DNA of 64,000 nucleotides from Spyradocola sp050942925 (GTDB lineage: Bacteria; Bacillota; Clostridia; Christensenellales; UBA1750), in the NCBI GenBank assembly GCA_050942925.1, contig JBMNOF010000001.1:62001-126000 (forward strand). Reading direction: 5' to 3'. This document shows positions 24,884-33,426 of this stretch, one piece after another (position 1 is the stretch's first letter; each line of letters starts with the position of its first letter). The translations under genes were made by a program, and so were the position numbers. The notes beneath the pieces are model-generated. The model searched no databases. It worked only from the letters and a program-made list of their open reading frames with translations, and was not told the origin of the DNA.

Positions 24884-25672
24884 TCATCCAGTCTCTTGCA
24901 GGGCGCGCACGGAAGCGCGCAGGGCCTCCTCGGTCTTGACCTCCACGACGGTGCGGATGCGCCTTTCGCGAGCGAACGCGAGCGCCCGCCGCCAATCCAG
25001 CTCCCCCGTTCCGAGGGGCAGGTGGTCGTGCCGGCCGCGGCAGTCGTGCAGGTGCAGGTGACGCACGCGGTCTGCATGCGCGGCGAAGAAATCCGCGTCC
25101 GCGTTTCCCGCGGCGCGCAGGTGGCCGACATCCATCGTTAAGCCGAAGGCCGGGTTCTCGAGCAGGCGCTCCAAGCCTTCCCGCGCAAAGGGCGGAAAGC
25201 CGCCCGTGTTCTCCACGCAGACCGCCGTGCCCGGCGCCGCCTCCCGCTCCGCGAGGTCCCGCAGGGCGCACAGCCCCTCCAAGAACAGCGGCTTCTCGCG
25301 CTCATAGAGAAAGACGCGCCCCTCGGGCAAGGTGAAGTACACCCCGAGGTTCAGGTGCAGGGTGACGACGGGCATTTCCGCCTCCGCCGCAAGCGCCAGC
25401 GCGCGACGAAATGTCTCCCGCCACGCCCGGCGCACGCCGGGGTTGAAATCGCAGGCGTCCAGCCGCTCGTCCAGGTGGAGGGTAAAGGCCGTGCCCGTTT
25501 CCCGCGCGATGCGCCGAAGCGCCCGCGCGTCCACGGCCGCCGGGTCCGAAAACGCCGGCAGGTTGGCATTGCACTCCACAAACCCCAGGCCCAGTTCTGC
25601 GCACAACGCGGCGCTCGCCGCGGCGTCCGGCCGCTCCAGGAGCGTGGGGATGCCCAGGCTTTCCGCCCTCAC
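24884..25672 (-). CDS. TIM-barrel sugar isomerase/epimerase-like (AP_endonuc_2 family)
   Basis: 262 residues of the xylose isomerase-like TIM-barrel superfamily. Strand-end motifs include LGFVECNANLP, VCVENTGGFPP (metal Glu), LTMDVGHLRAAG (metal Asp/His) and HLHLHDCRGRHDHLPLGTG. Substrate unknown; a sugar or sugar acid is likely from context. The start is GTG 25672, overlapping the stop of the preceding paralogous gene as GTGA; in-frame codons further upstream fall inside that gene. Confidence 0.82.
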   Translation of the reverse strand: MRAESLGIPTLLERPDAAASAALCAELGLGFVECNANLPAFSDPAAVDARALRRIARETGTAFTLHLDERLDACDFNPGVRRAWRETFRRALALAAEAEMPVVTLHLNLGVYFTLPEGRVFLYEREKPLFLEGLCALRDLAEREAAPGTAVCVENTGGFPPFAREGLERLLENPAFGLTMDVGHLRAAGNADADFFAAHADRVRHLHLHDCRGRHDHLPLGTGELDWRRALAFARERRIRTVVEVKTEEALRASVRALQETG

Positions 25673-26475
25673 AGCGCGCGCATGTAGCGGACAAAGGCCG
25701 GGAAGGCCTCCTCCGGCTCGGCCAGAGACGGCACCCATTTCTTTTCCCACTCAAAGGAGAAGTAGCCGTCGTATCCGTCCTGCACAAGGGTGTGGAGGAT
25801 CTCCGGCAGCGGGATGTCGCCCTCGCCCATCGGGCAGAGGGTGAAGTGTCCATTCTCCCCGCGGTGGTAATCCTTGACGTGGACGTGGCGGAGCAAGGGG
25901 CGCACGACCTCGTAGAAGGGGCGGAAGTCGTCCCCGCAGGTCTTGTCGCTGTGCTCGACGTCCCAGAGGATGCCAAAGCCCGGCGCGCCCGCCATCTCCT
26001 GCGCGACCTGGCGCATGACCTCGACCGTGTTGAAGTCGCCATGGACCTCGAGCAGCGTCTGCACGCCCAAGGGTTCGGCGCGCTCGCAGACGCGGCGGAT
26101 GCCCTTGCAGGCCAGCGCCACGGTTTCCTCCGCGCGCGCCGCGTCCGGGATGTCGTTGCCAAAGACGCGCAGGAAGGGGATGTCCATGCGGGCGCAGACC
26201 TCTGCGGCCTCCCACCCGGCGCGGACGTTCTCCTCCTGGGTCGCCGGATCGTGGAACTTGCAGGAAGTGCCAAAGCCCACGAGCTTGCGCCCGTGTGCGG
26301 CAAGGAACGCCTTTGTCTCCTGCGCGCGCTCCGGGGAAAACCGCGCGATGCGCCCGGCCTCCATTTCGCCGTCGACGCCGCGGACCTCGATGTCCACGTC
26401 CAGTTTCTCAAACTCCTCCACCACGCGCGCAAAGCCCCAATCCGGGCAGCCCAGCGTGGAAATTGAGAGCTTCAT
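25669..26475 (-). CDS. TIM-barrel sugar isomerase/epimerase (AP_endonuc_2 family)
   Basis: 268 residues, opening MKLSISTLGCPDWGF. Metal-site elements are LLEVHGDFNT, ILWDVEHSDKT and HVHVKDYH, and the end reads GYFSFEWEKKW. It clearly resembles the N-terminal third of the fused protein at 35013-37544 (MKLAFSTVGCPDFQW; FVSFEWVRYW), so the two are paralogs. It overlaps the kinase gene upstream (ATGA) and the next isomerase gene downstream (GTGA). The exact sugar is unknown. Confidence 0.85.
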   Translation of the reverse strand: MKLSISTLGCPDWGFARVVEEFEKLDVDIEVRGVDGEMEAGRIARFSPERAQETKAFLAAHGRKLVGFGTSCKFHDPATQEENVRAGWEAAEVCARMDIPFLRVFGNDIPDAARAEETVALACKGIRRVCERAEPLGVQTLLEVHGDFNTVEVMRQVAQEMAGAPGFGILWDVEHSDKTCGDDFRPFYEVVRPLLRHVHVKDYHRGENGHFTLCPMGEGDIPLPEILHTLVQDGYDGYFSFEWEKKWVPSLAEPEEAFPAFVRYMRAL

Positions 26476-27377
26476 TGCTCTCCCTCCTCTCTCGATACCC
26501 CAAAACCATTTGGCTGAATCCCTTGCCGGGCGGGATTCTGTTCTCCTTGGCGGTCTTGCGCCGCCAAATAGGCCTGCCGCAGATACCGCCGCCGCTCGTC
26601 CTTCTCCGAGGGAAGCCCCCAGTACAGGCGGCAGAGGGACAGAACGATCCGCCAGCCTTCCAGTTCTTCCTCATCTAGAGGCATCTGCACGCGCATCTCC
26701 TGCAGGTAACCAACTGCAATTTGCTTTGCCAAGTGCACAAGTCGCTCGTGCTCCGCCTCGCTCTGCCCGGGGGTGCGCGGGGCATGCTCCATTAATAGGA
26801 GCGTGTGCGCAATGTCCGAAACCGGGTTTCCCCTGTACGCACCCGACCAATCGATGATGTAGAATTTCTCTCCCTTTTGCAAGATATTGCCCGGATGAAA
26901 ATCCCCGTGGCAAAGGGCATCCCCAGAGGGGAGGGCCTGCGCTCTCCGCATGGCAAACGCAAACACTTCGGGCTCTACCTGCAAGGGCTGCGTGCGCAGG
27001 TAGGCAATTTTGTCCTCCAACGAAGGGAGCAGGCCGTCATCCACCCGCAGGCTGCAAATGCGCGCATGAAGCCGCGCAAACTGCGGCAGCTGTTCCTTTA
27101 CGCAAAGCGGATGCGCCAGCCAATGATCCAGGAGCGATCCGCCGGGGATTCGCTCCTGGATCTCCGCCTGCATGCCCGCAACCTCTCCTCGTTCGTAGAC
27201 CTTAGGTATAGGGAGATTTTGGCTTTCCAACATCCGATACAAGGCTTGTTCCGCTGCGAGCACGGCCGGTGCACACACCTTTCGGCTGACCCGAAGAACC
27301 CGGTCTTCTCCCACCGCGTAAATGTCCGCCTCCCCGCCGCGCGCCAGCAGCGTCAGCTTCTGCAAATCCACGTTCAT
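26472..27377 (-). CDS. Aminoglycoside phosphotransferase (APH)-family kinase
   Basis: 301 residues with a protein-kinase-like fold. The catalytic loop CHGDFHPGNIL is near residue 166, and the metal-binding YIIDWSGAYRGNPVSD is near residue 185. In this setting, among sugar isomerases and a dehydrogenase, phosphorylation of a small hydroxylated metabolite is more plausible than antibiotic resistance (inference). ATG 27377 has only a weak purine-rich site (GAGAAAGAG). The gene is 47 bases after the dehydrogenase and overlaps the next gene by four bases. Confidence 0.82.
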   Translation of the reverse strand: MNVDLQKLTLLARGGEADIYAVGEDRVLRVSRKVCAPAVLAAEQALYRMLESQNLPIPKVYERGEVAGMQAEIQERIPGGSLLDHWLAHPLCVKEQLPQFARLHARICSLRVDDGLLPSLEDKIAYLRTQPLQVEPEVFAFAMRRAQALPSGDALCHGDFHPGNILQKGEKFYIIDWSGAYRGNPVSDIAHTLLLMEHAPRTPGQSEAEHERLVHLAKQIAVGYLQEMRVQMPLDEEELEGWRIVLSLCRLYWGLPSEKDERRRYLRQAYLAAQDRQGEQNPARQGIQPNGFGVSREEGEQ

Positions 27378-27424
27378 TTGCTTTTCTCTTTCTCCTAGGC
27401 GATCTATCCGCCCTCGAGAAGCTC

Positions 27425-28432
27425 CTAGGCCATGGTCTCCAGCATCTCCAGCGTGACGCGGCCATCCAGCTCGCCTCCGGCCAGGTACTTGTCCAGCTCC
27501 TCGATCATCTTGTCCGCAAAGAGGTAGACCTCCTTGGCGGCGTATCCCGCCACGTGCGGGAACAAAAACACATTGGGCAGGCTCCACAGCGGCGAATCCG
27601 CCGGCGCGGGCTCCGGCTCCGTGACGTCCAGAATCGCCGAGCGCAGGGGCTGCTCCCGGAGCGCCCGGACGAGATCCGGCTCCACGACCTGTGCGCCCCG
27701 TCCGGTGTTGAGGAAGCAGGCGGTCTCCCCCATGCGGGAAAAGAGGGAGTAGTTCAGCATTCCGCGGGTCTGCGGGTTGTTGGCGATGTGGCAGGAGATG
27801 GTCTGGCAGGAGGAAAACACCTCCTCCAGGCTGTAGAGCCGGGGCAGGCCCAGCGCCTCCTGGCGCTCCGGCGTCAGGAAGGGATCGTAGACCCGGAGCT
27901 CGACGCGCTCGCGCTGCAGGCGCCGGATCACGCGGGAGCCGATGGCCCCCGCGCCGAGAATCCCCACGGGCGTGTCGCACGTTCCGGGAAAGACGTTCTC
28001 CACCAGGCGCTTGCCCGCGGCATAGCCCTCCTCCCGGTAGGCGCGAAGGGCCAGCAGCGCGCCCTTGTTGGCCAAGGTGATGAGGGCCGTCGTGAACTGC
28101 GCCACAGGCTCGGCCATCACCTGCCAGGCGGAGAGCACGGTGACGCCGCGGCGGAGGAACGGCGCCGCAAAGTAGCGCACGGACCCCGCCGCATAGAAGA
28201 TCACCCGCAGGTTGGGAAAGTATTCCGCGACCTGCTCCTCCGTCAGCTCCAGCATGTCCCAACCGCAGAAGAGGACCTCGCACTCCCGCAGGAAGGCCCG
28301 GTTTGCCTCCAGGCCTTCCTCGTCCACGACGCCGGGCAGGATCTCGACGCGCGCTTCGATCGCCTCGCGCCGTCCCCCGCCGTACAGGTAGCCGATGCGT
28401 CCGCCCTTCTTGCAGACGAAGCAGCCCTTCAC
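27425..28432 (-). CDS. D-isomer-specific 2-hydroxyacid dehydrogenase
   Basis: 335 residues. The NAD-binding domain has VGILGAGAIGSR near 157. The catalytic triad is seen as Arg in NTGRGAQVVE, Glu in VTEPEPAP and His in LFPHVAGY. Substrate unknown; partners suggest a sugar-derived hydroxy acid. The N-terminal FVCKKGGRIGYLYGG is unusual for the family. The start overlaps the stop of the GH78 gene as ATGA. Confidence 0.88.
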   Translation of the reverse strand: MKGCFVCKKGGRIGYLYGGGRREAIEARVEILPGVVDEEGLEANRAFLRECEVLFCGWDMLELTEEQVAEYFPNLRVIFYAAGSVRYFAAPFLRRGVTVLSAWQVMAEPVAQFTTALITLANKGALLALRAYREEGYAAGKRLVENVFPGTCDTPVGILGAGAIGSRVIRRLQRERVELRVYDPFLTPERQEALGLPRLYSLEEVFSSCQTISCHIANNPQTRGMLNYSLFSRMGETACFLNTGRGAQVVEPDLVRALREQPLRSAILDVTEPEPAPADSPLWSLPNVFLFPHVAGYAAKEVYLFADKMIEELDKYLAGGELDGRVTLEMLETMA

Positions 28433-30762
28433 GCCCGCTCGCCCCCGATCTCGGCGCGTCCATCCTTTCCAAGCACGGTCATGCCGTTGGCGCAGAGCTC
28501 CAGGGGCACGTCCTTCGGGCCTTCAACCGAGACGCGCAGCGCGCCGCCCGCCTTCTCCCAGCGGACGGTGACGGGGCCCTTGGGCGTGGGCACGGTGCCG
28601 CTGAGCCGCTCCAGGCCGATGGCGTGGGGCTCGACGCGGATGCGCGCCCAGCCCGGCGCCGCAGGCTGCACGCCCAGGAGCATGCGCGGCACTTCGTACA
28701 GCGGCAGCGCGCTCCAGGCGTGGCAATCGCTGCGGGTTTCGCCCGGGCGCTCCGGCACCGTGGTGAGGTTGCGGTCCAGCATCGCAAAGTACTGGTCCCA
28801 GATGGGCGCCGTGCGGTCATAGAGGCCGACCTTGTCCAGCGCGCGGAACAGCGTGAACTGCCAGGGGAAGGTGCACAGCAGCACGTCCTTGCCCTCCAGG
28901 GCATAGCGCATGGCGGCCTCCGCCTCTTTTCCCTGCAGCGCGCCGGTCAGGACGCCCAGCGCCTGGCAGTGCTGGGAGATCTGTTCAAAGCCCGGGCCCT
29001 CCAGCAGCACGCCGCGCGCGGCGTCAAAGCACAGGTCGTGCACGCGCGTGCAGATCGCGTCCGCGCGGCCGTCGTAGTCTGCGGCAGCGCCTTGGCGGCC
29101 GAGCAGGCGCATCATGCGCGCCGCGGTGCGCAGGCCCAGCGCATAGGTGAGGTTGTGCAGCGTCGCCGGGCCCCGCCAGGTCGCGTCCGGCACGCCGGCA
29201 TGGTCGTCCCACTCGTCGACCCAATCGCCGAACTCCCAGTAGCCGAGGTTCTCCGCCAGGCCGCTGTCCCCGATGTGCCGGTCAAAGTAGTTCAAAACGC
29301 CGTCCATCGTGGGCGCATAGAAGCGGATGGGCTCCAAGTCACCGGTCTGGATGGCATACTCCTCCAGCATGTAGATCCAATGGATGGCAAAATCCGGGAT
29401 GACCTGCGTGTGCGTGCAGGGGTAGCGGGACTGCAGAATGCCGTCCGGCAGGCGGGAGCAATGGTAGTCCCACAGGACGTTCTTCGCCATGCGCGTGTCC
29501 CCGGAGATGGCGTAGGTAAAGAGCATCTGCAGGCGCGTGTCGAGCGTGTACTGGAGCTGCTCGTAATAGGGGCAGTCCTCGTGCGTGTCGTGCATGCAGC
29601 GGCGGAGCGTGCGCACGGAGATGTCCCAAAGACGGCGCATGCGCTCGTCCGGGAAGTCGAACTCCGCCCGCACCTCCAGGGGATAGGCGGTCTCCAGGAA
29701 ATCCGGCAGGCAGATCTCCAGGTCCGCGTCTCCGGCGGTCGCCTCCAGGCGCACGAACCGGAACGTGCGGTACCAGAAGTTCTCAAACGTCCTCTCCTCC
29801 GCCGCCGTCTCAAATTCGTCGTGGAAACCCGTCAGGACACCATTTTCCCGGTCGTCCCGGCGCATGGGCCCCTTCGGCGCGCTCTCGTCCTTGGGGAAGT
29901 AGCGCTCGGCATAGGTGATGCGCACGCGGCCGCCCGCGCCCTTGGCCTTCATGCGCAGGTAGGCGGTGCGCAGAACGCCCGCGTCCAGCTCGACGGCGCG
30001 CGTCTTGCCGGCGGGGATGACGGCCCGGCCGTTCCCATCAAAGGCAAAGCCGGCCTCGCCCTCCCGATTCGGGAGCTGGCCGCAGAATGCGCCAAGCTCC
30101 TCGCGCTGGTTGGGGATTCTCCGGTCCTTCAGCAGCAGGGGCGAGAACTCGCCGTAGGGATTGACGCCGGTGGCAAAGCCCGTCTCGGCCGCGGGCAGCG
30201 CCAGGTGCGCCTGTTCGCGCCAGGGCAGGCAGCGCGCGGCAAAGAACTTCTCCGTCGCGCCGACGTAAAAGGCATTGGTCGTATCCAGGCCGTAGGACTC
30301 GTCCACACAGGCGGTCCACGCCGCCTCGCCCGTGGAGAGGGACAGCGTCCTTCCGCCCTCCTCCTCGATCTGCCCCAATGTCAGGAACACGGGCCCCACG
30401 GGGGCGACATAGACCGAGAGCGGCGCATTCTGTGCGGTCTGCGTGCTCTCAAACGCATAGGAGACGACGCGCGCGGTCAGGGAATTGTCCCCGGGGTGCA
30501 GGTGCGGCGCCAGGTCCACCGTTTCGCAGTAGCGGTTCCACTGGTCCCCCTTGCGCGGACCGCAGACGAGGGACTCGCCATTGACATAGAGCCGGTAGCG
30601 GTCCGCAGCGGACACGCGCAGCCGCGCCTGCCGCACCGGGCCTTCCACGCGGAATTCCAGGCGGAAGAGCGCCGCCTGTGCGCGGTCGCGCCGCCCGTCC
30701 CCCAGGCCCGCAACGCGCGCCCACTGCGCGCCCGCAAGCTCCCGATCGATCAGCATTTCCAC
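28429..30762 (-). CDS. GH78 alpha-L-rhamnosidase-like glycoside hydrolase
   Basis: 777 residues, no signal peptide, so probably cytoplasmic. N-terminal beta-sandwich modules (about 1-370, RLYVNGESLVCGP) precede an (alpha/alpha)6 barrel. The barrel contains the GH78-type sequence DTHEDCPYYEQLQYTLDTR near residue 395, then YWEFGDWVDEWDDH and CHAWSALPLYEVPRMLLG, with a C-terminal beta domain. The next gene upstream encodes rhamnose isomerase, so release of L-rhamnose from imported glycosides is the likely role. AAAAAGGAGGG precedes the ATG. Confidence 0.85.
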   Translation of the reverse strand: MEMLIDRELAGAQWARVAGLGDGRRDRAQAALFRLEFRVEGPVRQARLRVSAADRYRLYVNGESLVCGPRKGDQWNRYCETVDLAPHLHPGDNSLTARVVSYAFESTQTAQNAPLSVYVAPVGPVFLTLGQIEEEGGRTLSLSTGEAAWTACVDESYGLDTTNAFYVGATEKFFAARCLPWREQAHLALPAAETGFATGVNPYGEFSPLLLKDRRIPNQREELGAFCGQLPNREGEAGFAFDGNGRAVIPAGKTRAVELDAGVLRTAYLRMKAKGAGGRVRITYAERYFPKDESAPKGPMRRDDRENGVLTGFHDEFETAAEERTFENFWYRTFRFVRLEATAGDADLEICLPDFLETAYPLEVRAEFDFPDERMRRLWDISVRTLRRCMHDTHEDCPYYEQLQYTLDTRLQMLFTYAISGDTRMAKNVLWDYHCSRLPDGILQSRYPCTHTQVIPDFAIHWIYMLEEYAIQTGDLEPIRFYAPTMDGVLNYFDRHIGDSGLAENLGYWEFGDWVDEWDDHAGVPDATWRGPATLHNLTYALGLRTAARMMRLLGRQGAAADYDGRADAICTRVHDLCFDAARGVLLEGPGFEQISQHCQALGVLTGALQGKEAEAAMRYALEGKDVLLCTFPWQFTLFRALDKVGLYDRTAPIWDQYFAMLDRNLTTVPERPGETRSDCHAWSALPLYEVPRMLLGVQPAAPGWARIRVEPHAIGLERLSGTVPTPKGPVTVRWEKAGGALRVSVEGPKDVPLELCANGMTVLGKDGRAEIGGERA

Positions 30763-30813
30763 AACAGATTCCCTCCTTTTTGATGCGGTCCGCCCGTGCG
30801 GCGCCCGCTCCTC

Positions 30814-32058
30814 TCACTTCCGCTTGGAAAGGACCTCCTGCTCGTAGCGGAGGATTTCGTCAAACCAGCTCTCGTCCGCAGGGACGTTCTGGCGGCGGCA
30901 ATACTCCTCCCAGACCGCGCCGAAGGGATAGGTCTTCATCTCCTCCTGCTGCATGAGCATGCGGGTGAAGTCGCCCTTGTCCTGCAGGGCCTTGAGCTGC
31001 TCGCTCGGCTGCAGCAGGGCGTTGAGCAGCGCCTTCTGCATGTTGCGCGCGCCGATGACCCAGGCGGCGACGCGGTTGATGGAGGCGTCGAAGTAGTCTA
31101 GGCCGATGAGCACGCGGTCCAGGGCGTTGTTGCGGACGATCTCCAGGGCGATCTCGCGGATTTCGTCGTCCAGGCGCACGACGTGATCGCTATCCCAGCG
31201 CATGGGGCGCGTGACGTGCAGGGGCAGGAGGTCGAAGAAGGACAGCAGCGAGGAGATCTTGTCGCTGACCATCTCCGTGGGGTGGTAGTGGCCGTTGTCC
31301 AGCAGGTTGTAGACGCCCGGGTGCCGCGCGGCATAGGCCAGGTAGAACTCCGAGGAGCCGACCGTATAGGCCTCCACGCCGATGCCGAAGACCTTGCTCT
31401 CCACGCAGTCGATGACGCCGGGCAGGGGCTCGGCATAGATCTTGTCCAGGCTGTCCAGGAGGCGCTGGCGCGGGCCGAGGCGGTCCGCGGGGATCTCCTT
31501 ATACCCATCCGGAATCCAGAGGTTGCACAGGACTTTATCCCCGAGCTTTTCGGCGATGTAGGCGGAGATGCGGCGGCTGGCGATGCCGTGCCGGACCCAG
31601 AAGGCGCGGATTTCGTCGTTGGGGTGGGAGAGCGTCAGCGTGTCCGCGGCCAAGGGATGCGAGAAGAAGGTGGGGTTGAAGTCGATGCCGAGGCCGTTCT
31701 CCTTGGCAAAGTCGATCCAGGGATCGAAGTGGCGGCCCTCCAGGGCGTCGCGGTCGACCTTCTCGCCGTTGAGGATGGCGTAGCTGGCGTGGAGGTTGAT
31801 GCGCTTCTTGCCCGGGATGAGGGCGGCAGCCTGCACAAAGTCCTGCATGAGCTCCTGCGGGGTCCGAGCGCGGCCGGGGTAGTTGCCGGTGGCCTGGATG
31901 CCGCCGGAGAGGGCCTGGCCCGCGTTTTCAAACCCGCGGACGTCGTCGCCCTGCCAGCAGTGGATGGAGATGGCCTTCTGCGAGAGGCGCGCAATGGCCG
32001 CCTCCGCATCCACGCCCAGCGCCGCATAGCGCGCCTTTGCCTGATCGTATGCACACAT
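30814..32058 (-). CDS. rhaA: L-rhamnose isomerase
   Basis: Converts L-rhamnose to L-rhamnulose. 414 residues, the usual RhaA length, with SIHCWQGDDVRGFE near residue 30, GKKRINLHASYA, LGIDFNPTFFSHP, CNLWIPDGYKE and LDNGHYHPTEMVSDK (metal ligands). I chose ATG 32058; a closer in-frame ATG sits directly on the AAAGG site. It is the first gene of a long minus-strand run that includes the GH78 enzyme. rhaB (kinase) and rhaD (aldolase) are not in the window. Confidence 0.95.
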   Translation of the reverse strand: MCAYDQAKARYAALGVDAEAAIARLSQKAISIHCWQGDDVRGFENAGQALSGGIQATGNYPGRARTPQELMQDFVQAAALIPGKKRINLHASYAILNGEKVDRDALEGRHFDPWIDFAKENGLGIDFNPTFFSHPLAADTLTLSHPNDEIRAFWVRHGIASRRISAYIAEKLGDKVLCNLWIPDGYKEIPADRLGPRQRLLDSLDKIYAEPLPGVIDCVESKVFGIGVEAYTVGSSEFYLAYAARHPGVYNLLDNGHYHPTEMVSDKISSLLSFFDLLPLHVTRPMRWDSDHVVRLDDEIREIALEIVRNNALDRVLIGLDYFDASINRVAAWVIGARNMQKALLNALLQPSEQLKALQDKGDFTRMLMQQEEMKTYPFGAVWEEYCRRQNVPADESWFDEILRYEQEVLSKRK

Positions 32059-32123
32059 GGTGAGACACATCCTTTCTGGAATCGGTCTTTGTCTTCGAAA
32101 AATAGGGGGACTCATTCTTCCCC

Positions 32124-32129
32124 ATTATA
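32124..32129 (-). promoter_or_regulatory. -10 element of the rhaA operon
   Basis: Perfect TATAAT on the minus strand 66 bases before rhaA. No convincing -35 is placed 16-18 bases upstream, which would fit activator dependence. Confidence 0.45.
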
Positions 32130-32180
32130 CCGCAGGGGTGGGAAGAACGTAAAGGGGAGAATCTCCGCTTCCGGGGGACA

Positions 32181-32214
32181 AAAAAATGCTCCGGCGCGCG
32201 GAAGGCGCCGGAGC
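32181..32214 (-). terminator. Terminator of the hyd maturation operon
   Basis: 10-bp stem GCTCCGGCGC/GCGCCGGAGC (32188-32197 / 32205-32214); on the minus strand it is followed by T residues. Placed 18 bases after hydF. Confidence 0.9.
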
Positions 32215-32232
32215 GGAACGTCTTTTCGAGGA

Positions 32233-33420
32233 TTAGGCGTGGAACACGCGGGTTGCGCGCTCCAGGATGCCCTGCATATAGGCGATGAGCAGGCCATAGT
32301 TGATGAAGGGCACGCCCTGGCGCTCGGCCTCGTGCATGCGGTAGAGGACCTCGCGCTCGTTGAGCATGCAACCGCCGCAGTGGATGACGAGCTTATAGGG
32401 CGTCAGATCCTCCGGGAAGGACGGGCCGGAGCAGGTCTCAATGCGGAAGTCCTTTCCGCTGTGGGCGCGCAGCCACTTGGGGATCTTGACGGTGCCGATG
32501 TCCTCGCACTGGCGGTGATGCGTGCAGCCCTCGGCGATGAGCACGGTATCGCCATCCTCCAGGCTCTCCACCGCGGGGATGGAGCGCAGCGCCGCGTCCA
32601 GATAGCCCTTGTAGCGGGCCATGAGGATGGAGAAGGAGGTCAGCGGCACGTCCTCGGGCGTATCCCGGGCGACCGAGGCAAAGGCCTGGCTGTCGGTGAC
32701 GACCATGCGGGGCTTTTCCTTGAGCGCGGCAAGGGCGGCGGGCAGCTCCGTCTCGCGCACGGTCAGCGACAGGGCTCCGGCCTCCAGGACGTCGCGGATG
32801 GTCTGCTGCTGGGGCAGGATCAGGCGGCCCTTGGGGGCGGACTTGTCAATGGGCACGACGAGGACGACCAGGTCGCCCGGCTGGAGCAGGTCCGCAATGA
32901 GGCGCCGGCCGCTGTCGCCCGGGGTCAGGTGCGCAATGCGCTCCTTGAGCGCCTCAATGCCGCGGCCGTTGCTCGCGGAAACGCAGGCCGACGCACCGGC
33001 GAGGTCCTCCGGCGCGGAGCAGTCCTGCTCGTCGCACTTGTTGAAGACCACGAGGTAGGGAATCTCCAGGTTCCGAATGCGGTCGAGCAGGGCGCGGTCC
33101 TCGGGCGCCAGGCCCTCCTTCGCGTCCACGACGAGCAGCGCGATGTCCGTGCGGCGCAGCTCTTCCAGCGCCTTCTCCATGCGCTTTTTGCCGAGCTCGC
33201 CCTCGTCGTCCAGGCCGGGAGTGTCGACCAGGACCACCGGGCCCAGGGGCAGCAGTTCCATGGCCTTCTTGACGGGATCGGTGGTGGTGCCCTTCGTCTC
33301 GGATACGACGGCCAGGTCCTGTCCGGTCAGGGCGTTGATGAGGCTGGATTTGCCCGCGTTGCGCCGGCCAAAGATGCCGATGCGCGCGCGGTTTGCAGAC
33401 GGGGTTGCATTGAGGCTCAT
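32233..33420 (-). CDS. hydF: [FeFe]-hydrogenase H-cluster maturation GTPase HydF
   Basis: Scaffold GTPase on which the 2Fe subcluster is built before transfer to the hydrogenase. 395 residues: G-domain with P-loop GRRNAGKSS near 18, G3 DTPGLDD and G4 FNKCDEQD. A dimerisation domain follows, then the C-terminal FeS domain with ligands in CTHHRQC and HCGGCMLN. It lies six bases after hydE in the same operon. HydG and the hydrogenase are outside the window. Confidence 0.96.
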   Translation of the reverse strand: MSLNATPSANRARIGIFGRRNAGKSSLINALTGQDLAVVSETKGTTTDPVKKAMELLPLGPVVLVDTPGLDDEGELGKKRMEKALEELRRTDIALLVVDAKEGLAPEDRALLDRIRNLEIPYLVVFNKCDEQDCSAPEDLAGASACVSASNGRGIEALKERIAHLTPGDSGRRLIADLLQPGDLVVLVVPIDKSAPKGRLILPQQQTIRDVLEAGALSLTVRETELPAALAALKEKPRMVVTDSQAFASVARDTPEDVPLTSFSILMARYKGYLDAALRSIPAVESLEDGDTVLIAEGCTHHRQCEDIGTVKIPKWLRAHSGKDFRIETCSGPSFPEDLTPYKLVIHCGGCMLNEREVLYRMHEAERQGVPFINYGLLIAYMQGILERATRVFHA

Positions 33421-33426
33421 GGGGTT

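Noticed and set aside
26472..27377. Antibiotic-resistance aminoglycoside kinase
   Set aside because: The fold is APH, but the gene is embedded in a sugar-metabolism run and no resistance or mobile context is present, so a metabolic kinase is likelier.
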